A stretch of 64,000 bases of DNA, from contig NZ_WFKM01000002.1 in assembly GCF_011007365.1 (NCBI RefSeq), positions 558,001 through 622,000 on the forward strand, given 5' to 3'. The notes under the pieces are model-generated. The model was not told the DNA's origin and made no database searches. It was given only the letters and a program-made list of their open reading frames with translations. The translations under genes were made by a program, and so were the position numbers. Of the stretch, positions 53,461-64,000 are shown one piece after another. Position 1 is the stretch's first letter; every line of letters starts with the position of its first letter. Origin of the DNA: Sphingobacterium sp. xlx-96. GTDB lineage: Bacteria; Bacteroidota; Bacteroidia; Sphingobacteriales; Sphingobacteriaceae.

Positions 53461-55737
53461 ATGAGTAATATCAACAAAAAGAAGGAAGCCCTAGATTATC
53501 ATGCTATGGGTCGTCCGGGTAAAATTGCAGTTGTTCCGACAAAACCATACAATTCACAGCGTGACTTATCATTAGCCTATTCGCCAGGGGTAGCAGAACC
53601 TTGTTTAGCAATTGCTGAAAACCCAGAAGATGCTTACAAATATACTGCTAAAGGAAATCTAGTTGCCGTAATCAGTAATGGTACCGCTGTTCTCGGCTTG
53701 GGTGATATCGGTGCGCAAGCCGGTAAACCTGTAATGGAAGGCAAGGGTCTTCTTTTTAAGATATTTGCGGACATCGACGTATTCGATATTGAATTGGACA
53801 CCAAAAATGTTGACGAATTTGTCCGTATTGTTAAAGCACTAGAACCAACTTTCGGAGGTATTAATCTGGAAGATATTAAAGCCCCTGAGTGTTTTGAAAT
53901 CGAAAGGCGCTTAAAGGCAGAAATGAATATTCCAGTCATGCACGATGACCAGCATGGTACCGCAATTATTTCTGGCGCTGCACTAATCAATGCCTGTGAG
54001 CTTCAAGGTAAAGATATTGCTTCCGTTAAAATAGTAGTAAACGGTGCCGGTGCTGCGGCAATCTCCTGTACGGCAATGTATATCGCTGTAGGCGCAAGCA
54101 AGGCAAACATTGTGATGCTGGACAGTAAAGGTGTCATCCGTAGTGACCGGGAGCAGTTAGATCCCTCCAAAGCGGAATGGGCTACCGAACGTGACATACA
54201 CACTCTTGCCGATGCGGTAAAAGATTCTGACGTATTTATTGGCCTATCAGCTGCAGACGTATTGACACCTGAAATGTTGCAATCTATGGCTGCAAAACCA
54301 ATTGTATTGGCTATGGCCAATCCGAATCCAGAAATCGCCTATGACCTAGCGGTAGCAACGAGAGCTGATATTATAATGGGAACAGGCCGATCTGATTATC
54401 CGAATCAGGTCAACAATGTATTGGGATTCCCTTACATTTTTAGAGGAGCCTTGGATGTGAGAGCGACGGCTATTAATGAGGATATGAAGATCGCTGCCGT
54501 CCGCGCTATCGCTGAACTTGCTAAGGAAACGGTTCCGGAAGAAGTGAACCAAGCCTATAATACAAGCAACCTACGATTTGGCACAGACTATGTCATTCCT
54601 AAACCAACAGATCCTCGCTTGATTACTGAGGTATCGGTAGCTGTTGCTAAAGCAGCGATCGCTTCTGGAATAGCCCGTAAGACCATAGATAACTGGGAAA
54701 CTTATAAAGAGGAACTTCGCAAACGTTTGGGTAAAGATGACGGTATAATGCGAAAAGTAACTTCAATTGCCAAAAATAATCCCAAAAGAGTCGTATTTGC
54801 TGAAGCAGATAACGCAAAAACACTTCGTGCCGCACAGATTGTAAAAGAAGAAGGCATAGCTATCCCTATCTTATTAGGAAACAAAGACCGTATCGCTAAG
54901 ATGATTGACGATTATTCTTTTGATTTAAATAATGTCGCCATTATTGACCCTAAAGAAGAAGAAAATACGACACGTTTTGAAAAATATGCAGAACACCTTT
55001 ACAAAAAGAGACAACGTAGAGGTCTCTCCAAGATGGACGCTATCAAATTAATGTCCAACCGCAATTACTTTGCCGCTAGTATGGTCGAGTTTGGAGATGC
55101 AGACACCTTAATTTCTGGATTAACGAGAAATTATGCGGCTACGATCAAACCTGCACTACATGTCATTGGAGCAAAAGAAGGTAGCCGTATTGTGGGAATG
55201 TATATGATGTTGACATCCAAGGGACCTTTATTTTTGGGAGATACCACAGTCAACACAGATCCAACTGCCGAAGAACTCGCAGACATCACTGTACTGATGG
55301 AGAAAGCGGTTCGGCGATTTAATGTTAAGCCAAGAATAGCAATGCTTTCTTACTCCAACTTCGGTTCGTCGGATGGCCCTACTCCAACCAAAGTACGTGA
55401 AGCCGTAAATATACTACATAAGAATCACCCCGACATTGTTGTGGATGGCGAATTACAAGCTAATTTTGCATTGAACAAGGAAATGTTGGAAAGCAATTTC
55501 CCTTTTAGCACATTGAAAGGTGAAAATGCCAATACCTTGATTTTCCCAACACTGGCATCTGGAAACATTGCTTACAAGCTTTTGCAAGAAGTAGGTGATG
55601 CAGAAGCAGTAGGCCCTATATTGCTAGGAATGAACAAGCCTATACATGTATTACAGTTAGACAGTTCCGTTCGTGAGATAGTAAACATGGTGACCATTGC
55701 AGTCGTTGACGCACAGGCCCATGAAAGTTTAAAATAA
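53461..55737 (+). CDS. maeB: NADP-dependent malic enzyme with phosphotransacetylase-like C-terminal domain
   Basis: MaeB oxidatively decarboxylates malate to pyruvate, giving NADPH. The 758-residue protein is a two-domain type. The malic enzyme part (about 1-430) has [37 protein letters not shown] and the NAD(P)-binding [12 protein letters not shown]. The phosphotransacetylase-like part (about 430-750, [19 protein letters not shown]...) probably regulates activity through acetyl-CoA and is not thought to be catalytic. The open frame continues to 53401, but the promoter occupies that stretch, so [17 protein letters not shown] at 53461 is the start. The order maeB-ruvA-sprA is, as I recall it, kept in other Bacteroidota. 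Confidence 0.95.
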   Translation: MSNINKKKEALDYHAMGRPGKIAVVPTKPYNSQRDLSLAYSPGVAEPCLAIAENPEDAYKYTAKGNLVAVISNGTAVLGLGDIGAQAGKPVMEGKGLLFKIFADIDVFDIELDTKNVDEFVRIVKALEPTFGGINLEDIKAPECFEIERRLKAEMNIPVMHDDQHGTAIISGAALINACELQGKDIASVKIVVNGAGAAAISCTAMYIAVGASKANIVMLDSKGVIRSDREQLDPSKAEWATERDIHTLADAVKDSDVFIGLSAADVLTPEMLQSMAAKPIVLAMANPNPEIAYDLAVATRADIIMGTGRSDYPNQVNNVLGFPYIFRGALDVRATAINEDMKIAAVRAIAELAKETVPEEVNQAYNTSNLRFGTDYVIPKPTDPRLITEVSVAVAKAAIASGIARKTIDNWETYKEELRKRLGKDDGIMRKVTSIAKNNPKRVVFAEADNAKTLRAAQIVKEEGIAIPILLGNKDRIAKMIDDYSFDLNNVAIIDPKEEENTTRFEKYAEHLYKKRQRRGLSKMDAIKLMSNRNYFAASMVEFGDADTLISGLTRNYAATIKPALHVIGAKEGSRIVGMYMMLTSKGPLFLGDTTVNTDPTAEELADITVLMEKAVRRFNVKPRIAMLSYSNFGSSDGPTPTKVREAVNILHKNHPDIVVDGELQANFALNKEMLESNFPFSTLKGENANTLIFPTLASGNIAYKLLQEVGDAEAVGPILLGMNKPIHVLQLDSSVREIVNMVTIAVVDAQAHESLK

Positions 55738-55738
55738 A

Positions 55739-55815
55739 GTTACAAAGGTGATAATGGTTACAAGGTTACAAGGTTATAAAAGAGGCCTTCATAACTTTAT
55801 AACTTCTATAACTAT
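55739..55815. repeat. GTTAC/TATAAC microrepeat region before ruvA
   Basis: The region contains repeated GGTTACAA and TATAACTT units. An inverted pair AAGGTTATAAAAG / CTTTATAACTT can form a hairpin. A similar sequence follows sprA at 63577-63665. Confidence 0.6.
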
Positions 55816-55826
55816 AAAATAAAACC

Positions 55827-56411
55827 ATGTACGATTATTTCAATGGTAAACTCATATTCAAAGCCCCTACCCATGTCATACTTGAGGTAGGGGGCATTGG
55901 GTACCATGTTCACATTTCCTTGACCACCTATTCTTTGATTAAAGACCAGGAAAGTTGTAAACTGTTTATTTCTTTTCAGGTTCGGGAAGATGCCCATACG
56001 CTCTTCGGCTTCGCTACAGAAGGCGAACGTCACCTTTTTAACCATCTGATCTCCGTTTCGGGCATAGGCCCTAACACAGCAAGAATGATGTTATCTTCTA
56101 TTACCCCCGAAGAGATACAAGCTGCGATCATCAATGGACAAGTAGCGGTAATCCAAAAAATAAAGGGCATAGGTCCTAAGACTGCACAACGTGTTATCCT
56201 TGAATTACAAGATAAACTCAAGAAACAAGGTGACCATGCCTTGCTTCCTCTTCCCTTCGCTGTTCAGTCTATTCCAGAAGAGGCCCTTTCTGCTCTTGTT
56301 ATGCTTGGTTTTCCGAAAGCTCAGGTCGAAAAAACACTGGCTGCTATCGTTAAAATTGAAGGTAGCTATACGGTTGAAGAGCTCATTAAAGCTGCGCTAA
56401 AAAAATTATAG
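55827..56411 (+). CDS. ruvA: Holliday junction branch migration protein RuvA
   Basis: RuvA binds four-way DNA junctions as a tetramer and loads the RuvB helicase. The 194-residue protein has the N-terminal OB fold (MYDYFNGKLIFKAPTHVILEVGGIGYHV), the tandem helix-hairpin-helix motifs (VSGIGPNTARMML and IKGIGPKTAQRVILEL) and a C-terminal domain III (EEALSALVMLGFPKAQVEKTLAAI) that contacts RuvB. The length is typical. The sprA gene follows after 141 bp. Confidence 0.97.
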   Translation: MYDYFNGKLIFKAPTHVILEVGGIGYHVHISLTTYSLIKDQESCKLFISFQVREDAHTLFGFATEGERHLFNHLISVSGIGPNTARMMLSSITPEEIQAAIINGQVAVIQKIKGIGPKTAQRVILELQDKLKKQGDHALLPLPFAVQSIPEEALSALVMLGFPKAQVEKTLAAIVKIEGSYTVEELIKAALKKL

Positions 56412-56552
56412 AATCAGCAGTTGCGTCTACATTAATAGATTTTAACATTTTATCCATAAGAATATCTTTGAGACTTTTTGTTATTATTAATTAAAACATT
56501 GATATTTGCTTGAATTATAGCAATTATTAATTTTTTATTTAGCCAAATACTC

Positions 56553-59500
56553 TTGAAAAAGCTCAGGTCATTATTTACATCACTAATACTTGTTTGTGTA
56601 CTGATAAACCTTGGCTATGCACAAGTTGTAACTCCGGTCACTAGCTTATCCATAAATGACTCTACGAGACTAAAATACCAGTTAAAGGACAACCCCTTTA
56701 TCAAACTTCCCAAATCTTATCGACCTATTGCGTTAGATATTCCGGAAAATATCCAACGCGAAATTATCTTTGACCCAGAGACCAAACAGTACATCATCCG
56801 TGAAAAGTTAGGTTCAAAGATGTATCGACCACCACTTTACCTGACGATTGATGAGTTTAAAGATTATGAATTCAAGCGTCTGAAAAAGAATTATTGGGAA
56901 GAACTGGCAGGAAAGGAAATGGCCGAGGAACGTCGTCGCCGACTCTTCCCTGTAATCGAAATCAACAGTCCTACGTTCGAAAAGATTTTTGGTGGTAATA
57001 CCATAGACATCAATCCTCGAGGAAGCGTTGAAGTTGGTATCATGGCGCAGTACAATACCAACGAAAACCCTATGTTTAATGAGCGTCAACGCAAACAATG
57101 GGGAATGGATTTTGACCAAAACATGAATTTAAACCTTGTTGGTAATATTGGAGAACGTGTCAAAGTCAATGCAAACTTCAACTCTAGAGCTCAATTTGGC
57201 TTTGAAAACCAGATCAGATTTGACTACGTTGCAGGGGATGATGATATTATCCGTCGACTGGAGATAGGTAATGTTAATATGGCTCTTAACTCTACCTTAA
57301 TTCAAGGAGCAGAGTCATTATTCGGTATCAAAACACAACTACAATTCGGCAAATTGGCCGTTACAGGTCTACTCTCGCAGCAACGTTCCAACAAAAAAGA
57401 GATTACGCTTTCTAATGGTAGTCGAGAAAGTGAAATGGTACTGGAAATGAGCAACTATGAGGCCAATCAGCACTATTTCTTAGGTCAATACTTTAGAGAG
57501 ACTTACAACCAATCATTAGCATTGGCACCAATCATCAATACGCCGGTAAACATTACACAGGTTGAGGTATGGGTCAATAACCGCTCAAACTCCTACGAAG
57601 AGTCCCGAGATATTATGGCGCTCATGGACTTAGGGGAGCATACACCGTACAACAATATCATCAATAGCGTATCTCCTTCAAAATTACCTTCCACAGGTAT
57701 ACCTGGCGCTTTGTCCCCCGATATATCCAACGACTTATTAACACAACTTGGAGAGCCTGGGCGTGAGTCCACTGGCAATGTCGTACAGAGTTTTTTTGCA
57801 GGAAGTGGTGCTAATGATAATTATGCGAAACTAACCTACGCACGCAAACTCGTCGAAGGAAGAGACTTTACCGTCAACAGGCGCTTAGGTTATGTTTCTT
57901 TGGTCTACCCCTTAGGACAAGATCAGGTGCTTGCTGTAGCTTATCGGTATATGGCCAATGGAAAAGAGTATCAGGTCGGTGAGTTCAGTACGGATATACC
58001 GGTATCGCCATCGGCGCCAAAAATGCTGTATACCAAACTATTGAAGAATGAAACCCTAAAAACAAACCTTCCTATTTGGGGCTTGATGATGAAGAATATC
58101 TATTCGCTCAATGCAACAAATATATCCGAACAAAATCTATTCTTACAGATTTACCGCACGGAAACAGAAACTGGTGCCGAGCGACCTTCTATGTACGAGG
58201 GGAGCAAAACAGCAGATAAAACCTGGTTACAACTCACGGCTTTAGATCGTATTACACAGAATCAGGCCGCCGGTTCAGATGGATTGTTTGATTTTTTACC
58301 CGATGTCACCATAGAACCTGTACGAGGAAAGCTGATCTTTCCAGTTGTCGAACCTTTTGGTAAAGATCTAGCCAATCAATTTGCTGCGGGAGAAAATGAT
58401 CTCATTGAAAAGTATACTTATCCCGAGCTGTATACACATACTAAGGTAGATGCAGAACAAAAGTTCCCAAATAAAAACAGGTATAAATTAAAAGGCAAAT
58501 ATCAATCCGGCTCAGGAACAGAATACCAATTGAATGTGATGAACCTAAGGCCAGGCCAACTCCGCGTCATGTCGGGCGGAGCTATTCTTACCGAAGGAAC
58601 CGACTATATGGTTGACTATCAGATCGGAACCTTACGTATACTGAATCAGGCACTTGTCCTCTCCGGACAACCGATAACAGTATCAGTCGAAGATGAGACT
58701 TTATTTGGCTTACAACAAAAAACACTGATGGGAGGTCGCTTGGACTATACTTTCAATAAAAATCTGATGGTCGGAGCCACCATTATGAATCTGACAGAAA
58801 AACCCATATCGGAGAAAGTATTCATCGGCGAAGAACCCATATCAAACACCATGTTAGGCGCCGATATTACGTACAATGCGCCTTCACGCTGGTTGACCCG
58901 CATGGTAGACAAATTGCCTTTCCTGAGTACAAAAGAAGAATCTCACATTAGCTTTTATGGCGAATTTGCACATCTCAAGCCAGGACATCCTAAGGGGCTA
59001 AACACAGCCAACGGAAACACAGGAACGACCTATATTGATAATTTTGAAAACAACTTTTCTTATATAGATATCAAAGGACAATTGGGCTGGCAGATTTCTG
59101 GAACTCCTCGAATGTTCGCTGAATCCAATTTAACCAATGATCTTGCCTACGGTTATAACAGGGCGCAATTGGCATTCTACAATATTGATCCTATTTTCTA
59201 TCAGTCGTCAAGTCTCAATCCTCGCGTAAATGACCGCTTCCTACTGGATCACCGGACACGAAAAGTCACAGAAAAGGAAGTTTTCCCCTACAAGGAGATT
59301 AAAACTGGAGGCGATGCATTTTTACCAACATTGGACCTCGCATACTATCCGATGGTACGCGGACAATTTAACTATACTACCACTGGAATAGCGGCCGACG
59401 GAAAACTATTAAATCCACAAAACCGCTGGGGCGGTATGTTCCGAAAAATTGACCAAACAGATTTCGAGGCGCAGAATATCGAGTTTTTGGAAATGTGGAT

Positions 59501-62500
59501 GATGGATCCGACCCTGACCAACCCGAATAAAAATGGTGGAGATATCTATATTAACCTGGGAAATGTTTCAGAAGATATTCTTAAAGACGGCAGAAAGTCT
59601 TTAGAAAATGGACTTTCTCCTACAGGAGACAAGACCTTAGTGGACCAAACAGTTTGGGGCCATGTGGTACGCAATCAACCTGTTGTGCAAGCTTTTGAAA
59701 ATTCGGATGCCAGCAGACTTTTACAAGATGTTGGTCTTGATGGTCTTACTAACGACGAAGAGCGTTCTTTCCACGCTAACTTTTTAAACCAGATGCAGGG
59801 CATACTGGATCCTCAGGCTTTTGCCAAGCTTCAAGGAGACCCTTCCTCAGATGACTATACCTATTTTAGAGGAAATCATTTTGATCAAAATGTAGGCATT
59901 TTAGAACGCTACCAACTTTACAATGGCACACAGGGAAATACGCGTACAAACAATCAATCTTTGGCTGATTACGGTGTAGAAACTTCTGCTAGCACATTAC
60001 TTCCTGATGGTGAGGATGTCAATCGCGACAACACGATGAATGAAATTGATGAATACTATCAGTATAAGCTTTCGCTACGCCCTCAGGATATGGTGGTTGG
60101 AAAGAACTTCATTGTTGACGAACAAACATCTAAAGTCCGTGTGCTCGATAAGAACCTTGACGTTAAATGGTACAAGCTACGTATTCCTTTAAATGAGTTT
60201 GAAAGCCGAGAAGGTAATATTCAAGACTTCAAATCAATACGTTTTATCCGTTTATTCATGACCAATTTTACAGATACATCGGTTGTTCGATTTGGAAGAA
60301 TGCAGTTTGTCCGGGGTGATTGGAGAAAATATAACGCAGAAAATATAGCGTCCAAAGTTATCGCTGACTACAGCATGGGAGTGGTTGCCTCAGACAATTC
60401 TACATTCAACGTAGCCAATATTAGTATTGAAGAAAATGGTAAACGTGAGCCCATCCCTTACGTAGTCCCTCCCGGCATCAACAGACAGGTCGATATCTCG
60501 AACAACAATCTAGACATACAATTGAATGAACAGTCCATGAGCCTGGATGTAAAACAGCTTCGGGATGGCTATGGTAGAGCAACATTCAAAACAGCTTCGC
60601 ATGATTTTAGGCCTTATGGACGCCTCGAAATGTTTATACATGCCGAGGGAGAAAATTTAAATAATGGTGATTTTAGGGCATTTATACGGTTAGGAACCGA
60701 CGATAAGTACAATTACTACGAATATGATATGCCACTGAGCATCACGACTCCTGGAACAAGCTCTCCAGATCTAATCTGGCCTGAGGAAAACAGGATGAAT
60801 ATTCAGATCAAATTGTTTCAAGAAGCCAAGATTGCCCGGGATAATGCCAAACTGAATGGACAGCCTTGGCCCCTGGACGTACCTTATGAGCATTCGGATG
60901 GTAAAAATAGAATTCTAATTATAGGAACACCAGACATCTCGAAAGTCCGTTTTTATATGGTCGGCGTACGTAACCCTCTACGTGGTACTTCCACCAGTAC
61001 GCCTATGGATGATGGAAGAGATTTAGCTGGCGAGTTCTGGTTTAATGAACTACGTCTGACCGATTTTGACGATAAAGGGGGATGGGCTGCCACGGCACGT
61101 CTTAACTTAAAGCTAGCAGATTTTGCTAACGTATCCGTAACCGGCACAAAATCAACCATAGGGTTCGGATCAATTTCCCAAAGAGTCGGCGAAAGAAATC
61201 GTTCGGACAATTTCTTTTTTGATATTACGACAAATGCGGAACTCGGAAAATTCTTCCATCCAAGACATGGTGTCATTATCCCGTTCTATTTCAACTACTC
61301 CAATCAAACGGCAACACCGGAGTTTAATCCACTTAGTCCGGATATCGAATTAAATAGTGCCCTAGCGACGTTATCCAACAACAGAAGAGATTCCTTGCTT
61401 CGCTTAGTCCAAGATTACACCACCCGTAAAGGTTTCAGTTTTACAAACGTTCGCAAGATCAGAACGGACAACGAAAGCGCTATTCGTCCTTGGGATATCG
61501 AGAACTTTGGACTTTCATATGCATTTAGCGAGTATTATCATAGAGACTTCAATACGGCATCTAACTTACAACGCAATTATCGTGGTGCTTTAGATTACAC
61601 ATTTAGTAATCCAACGACTCATTTTTACGAACCTTTTAAACACCTTAAATCGAAGAATCTAGGGTTGATCCGCGACTTGAATTTCAACCTTATGCCTTCT
61701 CTGTTAAATTTCAGGATGGAAGTCAACCGTATTTATAACGAGAATACCCTTCGTGACAACTCTTCAAACAACGTGTTGCCGACCTATTACAACAAGAATT
61801 TTAACATGAGCCGAATATATGGAATCAGCTGGGATTTAACAAAGTCGCTGCGTTTAGATTTCAACGCGACTAATTATTCCATTATCGACGAACCAAACGG
61901 TAGAATTGACGGCGCAAAACGAGATACGTTATGGTCTAATTTCTGGAAAATGGGCCGTACGACCGATTACAATCACATGATGAATGTGACCTATTCACTG
62001 CCTATCAATAAGATTCCTTACCTAGAATGGGTGAATGCTACGGCTCGGTATGGTACACAGTTCAATTGGCAGAGTGAACCTCTTTTAAGTCTCCAAAATG
62101 AAAATATTAATTTAGGCAACAGCATCCAAAATAACAGAACTATTCAGATCAATCCAACATTGAACTTAAGTGCTCTTTACAGCAAATTTAGGTTTATCCG
62201 TCAAAACTCGGGGCGCGATAGCAAAGGAGCTGTACCATTCTTTGTACAGTTATTAACCTCTATCCGAAATGTAAATGGAGCTTATACCAAAACAGAAGGT
62301 ACTTATCTACCTGGATATACGCCTACGACAAATGTTTTAGGTTTTGATTTTGATACAAATGCACCGGGTTGGGGATTCTTATTTGGTGGTCAAGGAGATA
62401 TTCTAACCAAAGCGGCACGCAACGGCTGGCTCTCCGCTGACACCCTACAGACCAACATGTATACCAAGACTTTTGCAGAAAACATCTCTGTTGTGGCCAA

Positions 62501-63572
62501 TTTAGAGCCTATAAAGGGCCTACGGGTAGACCTGACAATGTCACGCATAGACAATTATAATTATACAGCTGCCATGCAGTTTAATGCGACAACAGGTCTA
62601 TTGGAGAGTGTGTCGCCCTATGTCACCGGAAACTATACGGTATCGCAGATTTCTATACGTACTTCTTTCAAAAATAGCGATGATTTGTTTAAAAAATTCG
62701 AAGAGAATCGACTCGCGATATCGCAACATTTGGGAGAAAAGAATATTAATTCCGTAGGGCAGTCTGCTGATTTCTATGCGGACGGCTACGGTAAGACCCA
62801 ACAGGATGTTGTCGTAAATGCTTTCTTAGCGACCTATCTCGGCAAAGACGCGAACGCAGCAGAACAGGGTATTAAACCTAAATTTCCCCTTCCTAATTGG
62901 CGGATATCATTCAACGGATTAGTTGGTATTTTAGGTATACAAGACTTTATCAGTTCAATAAACATCAACCATGCTTATCAATCGCAGTATATCATCGGTG
63001 GTTATACATCAACTGCACGATATGAAGAGGCCGACGGCATGCCTTATTCAAGGGATGCAAACCAGAATTTTTTACCTCAGAGCCAATACGGTCAAATATC
63101 TATTATTGATAGATTTGTCCCGCTAATAGGTGTAGATATGCGCTTTGCAAATAGTCTATCTGTAAATTCGGAGTACCGTAAATCACGGGATATGAATATG
63201 AGTTTACAAAATAGTCAGCTCGCTATGATGACGGATCAATCTTTTATCGTAGGTATGGGCTATAGAAAGAACAATGTCCGCCTTCCTTTCGGAATTTTTG
63301 AGGATCGCAAATGGGTAAATGACATGAATTTTAGGGTTGATTTTGCTTTGAATGATAGGAAAACTACCGTGTACCGTTCGGATATTAATCAAGCGGAAGT
63401 CTCAGGAGGAAATAAGAGTTTGACGATAAACCCTTCGCTAGATTACACCGTCAATCAATTCTATAATATCCGTCTATTCTATAATTCAAATGCAGTACGT
63501 CCATATACATCTCAAAACTACGCTACATCGTATACGTATTTCGGGATAAATGTTCGTATTCAATTTCAATAA
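56553..63572 (+). CDS. sprA: Cell-surface protein SprA (Sov), type IX secretion translocon
   Basis: SprA is the very large outer-membrane beta-barrel that forms the translocation pore of the type IX secretion system. The 2339-residue length fits the family (about 2,300-2,500). It has a Sec signal (1-23, ending LGYAQ) and the early SprA text KMYRPPLYLTIDEFKDYEF, INSPTFEKIFGGNTIDI, PRGSVEVGIMAQYNTNENP and FDQNMNLNLVGNIGERVKVN. It ends in a phenylalanine-glutamine strand (FGINVRIQFQ). The start codon is TTG at 56553; no ATG lies close by in frame before the signal peptide. The hairpin after the stop may end transcription. Together with the sprE-like gene and gldJ it shows a T9SS in this organism. 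Confidence 0.96.
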   Translation: MKKLRSLFTSLILVCVLINLGYAQVVTPVTSLSINDSTRLKYQLKDNPFIKLPKSYRPIALDIPENIQREIIFDPETKQYIIREKLGSKMYRPPLYLTIDEFKDYEFKRLKKNYWEELAGKEMAEERRRRLFPVIEINSPTFEKIFGGNTIDINPRGSVEVGIMAQYNTNENPMFNERQRKQWGMDFDQNMNLNLVGNIGERVKVNANFNSRAQFGFENQIRFDYVAGDDDIIRRLEIGNVNMALNSTLIQGAESLFGIKTQLQFGKLAVTGLLSQQRSNKKEITLSNGSRESEMVLEMSNYEANQHYFLGQYFRETYNQSLALAPIINTPVNITQVEVWVNNRSNSYEESRDIMALMDLGEHTPYNNIINSVSPSKLPSTGIPGALSPDISNDLLTQLGEPGRESTGNVVQSFFAGSGANDNYAKLTYARKLVEGRDFTVNRRLGYVSLVYPLGQDQVLAVAYRYMANGKEYQVGEFSTDIPVSPSAPKMLYTKLLKNETLKTNLPIWGLMMKNIYSLNATNISEQNLFLQIYRTETETGAERPSMYEGSKTADKTWLQLTALDRITQNQAAGSDGLFDFLPDVTIEPVRGKLIFPVVEPFGKDLANQFAAGENDLIEKYTYPELYTHTKVDAEQKFPNKNRYKLKGKYQSGSGTEYQLNVMNLRPGQLRVMSGGAILTEGTDYMVDYQIGTLRILNQALVLSGQPITVSVEDETLFGLQQKTLMGGRLDYTFNKNLMVGATIMNLTEKPISEKVFIGEEPISNTMLGADITYNAPSRWLTRMVDKLPFLSTKEESHISFYGEFAHLKPGHPKGLNTANGNTGTTYIDNFENNFSYIDIKGQLGWQISGTPRMFAESNLTNDLAYGYNRAQLAFYNIDPIFYQSSSLNPRVNDRFLLDHRTRKVTEKEVFPYKEIKTGGDAFLPTLDLAYYPMVRGQFNYTTTGIAADGKLLNPQNRWGGMFRKIDQTDFEAQNIEFLEMWMMDPTLTNPNKNGGDIYINLGNVSEDILKDGRKSLENGLSPTGDKTLVDQTVWGHVVRNQPVVQAFENSDASRLLQDVGLDGLTNDEERSFHANFLNQMQGILDPQAFAKLQGDPSSDDYTYFRGNHFDQNVGILERYQLYNGTQGNTRTNNQSLADYGVETSASTLLPDGEDVNRDNTMNEIDEYYQYKLSLRPQDMVVGKNFIVDEQTSKVRVLDKNLDVKWYKLRIPLNEFESREGNIQDFKSIRFIRLFMTNFTDTSVVRFGRMQFVRGDWRKYNAENIASKVIADYSMGVVASDNSTFNVANISIEENGKREPIPYVVPPGINRQVDISNNNLDIQLNEQSMSLDVKQLRDGYGRATFKTASHDFRPYGRLEMFIHAEGENLNNGDFRAFIRLGTDDKYNYYEYDMPLSITTPGTSSPDLIWPEENRMNIQIKLFQEAKIARDNAKLNGQPWPLDVPYEHSDGKNRILIIGTPDISKVRFYMVGVRNPLRGTSTSTPMDDGRDLAGEFWFNELRLTDFDDKGGWAATARLNLKLADFANVSVTGTKSTIGFGSISQRVGERNRSDNFFFDITTNAELGKFFHPRHGVIIPFYFNYSNQTATPEFNPLSPDIELNSALATLSNNRRDSLLRLVQDYTTRKGFSFTNVRKIRTDNESAIRPWDIENFGLSYAFSEYYHRDFNTASNLQRNYRGALDYTFSNPTTHFYEPFKHLKSKNLGLIRDLNFNLMPSLLNFRMEVNRIYNENTLRDNSSNNVLPTYYNKNFNMSRIYGISWDLTKSLRLDFNATNYSIIDEPNGRIDGAKRDTLWSNFWKMGRTTDYNHMMNVTYSLPINKIPYLEWVNATARYGTQFNWQSEPLLSLQNENINLGNSIQNNRTIQINPTLNLSALYSKFRFIRQNSGRDSKGAVPFFVQLLTSIRNVNGAYTKTEGTYLPGYTPTTNVLGFDFDTNAPGWGFLFGGQGDILTKAARNGWLSADTLQTNMYTKTFAENISVVANLEPIKGLRVDLTMSRIDNYNYTAAMQFNATTGLLESVSPYVTGNYTVSQISIRTSFKNSDDLFKKFEENRLAISQHLGEKNINSVGQSADFYADGYGKTQQDVVVNAFLATYLGKDANAAEQGIKPKFPLPNWRISFNGLVGILGIQDFISSININHAYQSQYIIGGYTSTARYEEADGMPYSRDANQNFLPQSQYGQISIIDRFVPLIGVDMRFANSLSVNSEYRKSRDMNMSLQNSQLAMMTDQSFIVGMGYRKNNVRLPFGIFEDRKWVNDMNFRVDFALNDRKTTVYRSDINQAEVSGGNKSLTINPSLDYTVNQFYNIRLFYNSNAVRPYTSQNYATSYTYFGINVRIQFQ

Positions 63573-63576
63573 GGCA

Positions 63577-63665
63577 GGTTACGAAGTTATATAGTTTATA
63601 ACGGAACTATGTAACTTTATAACCTATATAACTTCGTAACGTAACTTTATAACCTCATAACTTAA
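63577..63665. repeat. Inverted TATAAC-type repeat after sprA
   Basis: The exact 17-bp arms GTTACGAAGTTATATAG (63578-63594) and its reverse complement (63624-63640) enclose a 29-bp loop with TTTATAAC units. It resembles 55739-55815. It may also act as a weak terminator for sprA. Confidence 0.65.
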
Positions 63666-63673
63666 AATAATAA

Positions 63674-64000
63674 ATGGCTGAAGATCTTAAAATAAACGAC
63701 GGAAATAAAGAGGAACAGTACAAAAGTTTAATACCTCAGATTAAAGCGCTGCTTACAGGAGAACCAGATTATATTGCCAATCTGGCAAATGTTACTGCCG
63801 CCCTAAAAGAGCAATTTAATTTTTTTTGGGTTGGTTTTTATATTGTAAAAGACGGAGAGTTGGTTTTAGGCCCCTTCCAAGGTCCTGTTGCCTGTACGAG
63901 AATAGCCTACAACAAAGGTGTCTGTGGAACGGCTTGGGCACAAAAGGAGACCTTAATAGTCCCTAATGTAGAAGAATTTCCAGGACACATTGCCTGTAGT
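63674..64000 (+). CDS. msrC: Free methionine-(R)-sulfoxide reductase (GAF domain), partial
   Basis: The open frame starts with ATG at 63674 and runs off the window after 109 codons. It has a GAF domain with the free-Met-R-sulfoxide reductase pattern: NFFWVGFYIVKDGELVLGPFQGPVACTRI, then GVCGTAWAQKETLIVPNVEEFPGHIAC. All three conserved cysteines (CT in PVACTRI, VCGTAW and HIAC) are present in the part shown. The enzyme reduces free methionine sulfoxide, protecting against oxidative damage. The C-terminus is outside the window. Confidence 0.9.
   Translation, partial: MAEDLKINDGNKEEQYKSLIPQIKALLTGEPDYIANLANVTAALKEQFNFFWVGFYIVKDGELVLGPFQGPVACTRIAYNKGVCGTAWAQKETLIVPNVEEFPGHIACS

Overview
The window comes from a Bacteroidota chromosome, most likely a Sphingobacterium/Pedobacter-like member of the Sphingobacteriaceae (family-level inference). 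Supporting signs are three SusC/SusD-type outer-membrane nutrient uptake pairs, type IX secretion / gliding genes (sprA, a sprE/porW-type TPR lipoprotein and gldJ), promoters of the Bacteroidetes type (TTG or TTTG, about 20 bp, then TAnnTTTG), and moderately AT-rich DNA. I see no prophage, CRISPR array or intact insertion sequence. The only mobile-looking DNA is short palindromic intergenic repeats.

Region 1 (1-4.5 kb): a leftward susC-susD pair, with susD cut by the window edge. Its upstream region holds two identical LacI-type palindromes 21 bp apart. Region 2 (4.6-5.2 kb): a leftward cluster of three initiator tRNA-fMet genes with its own promoter and terminator, plus a decayed tRNA-like sequence. 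Region 3 (5.2-20.8 kb): housekeeping genes: era, a Na+/H+ antiporter, uvrC, a class A penicillin-binding protein, the sprE-like gene, ispF, gldJ, and rpsO-pnp. Region 4 (20.9-23.6 kb): a membrane acyltransferase of the NagX/HGSNAT type and a flavoprotein oxidoreductase.

Region 5 (23.7-49.3 kb) is the accessory, glycan-foraging part. Two paralogous rightward operons each start with a ROK-family regulator followed directly by susC and susD. The first continues into a GH29 alpha-L-fucosidase and a GH3 glycosidase; the second is followed, after a terminator and a 0.6 kb gap, by another GH29. The two ROK genes have almost superimposable promoters: a shared 31-bp palindromic site ends exactly 22 bp before the TAnnTTTG element in both. 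Next come a soluble PAS histidine kinase with a single-domain response regulator, and a leftward GH20 beta-hexosaminidase / aspartylglucosaminidase / cutC operon. Together the enzymes look suited to fucosylated, GlcNAc-containing glycoprotein glycans: fucose removal, hexosamine removal, then cleavage of the GlcNAc-Asn link.

Region 6 (49.4-64 kb): Xaa-Pro aminopeptidase, a 0.6 kb gap with a repeat-like element, a PBP4-type carboxypeptidase, maeB, ruvA, the very large sprA, and the start of a free-methionine-(R)-sulfoxide reductase gene cut by the right edge.
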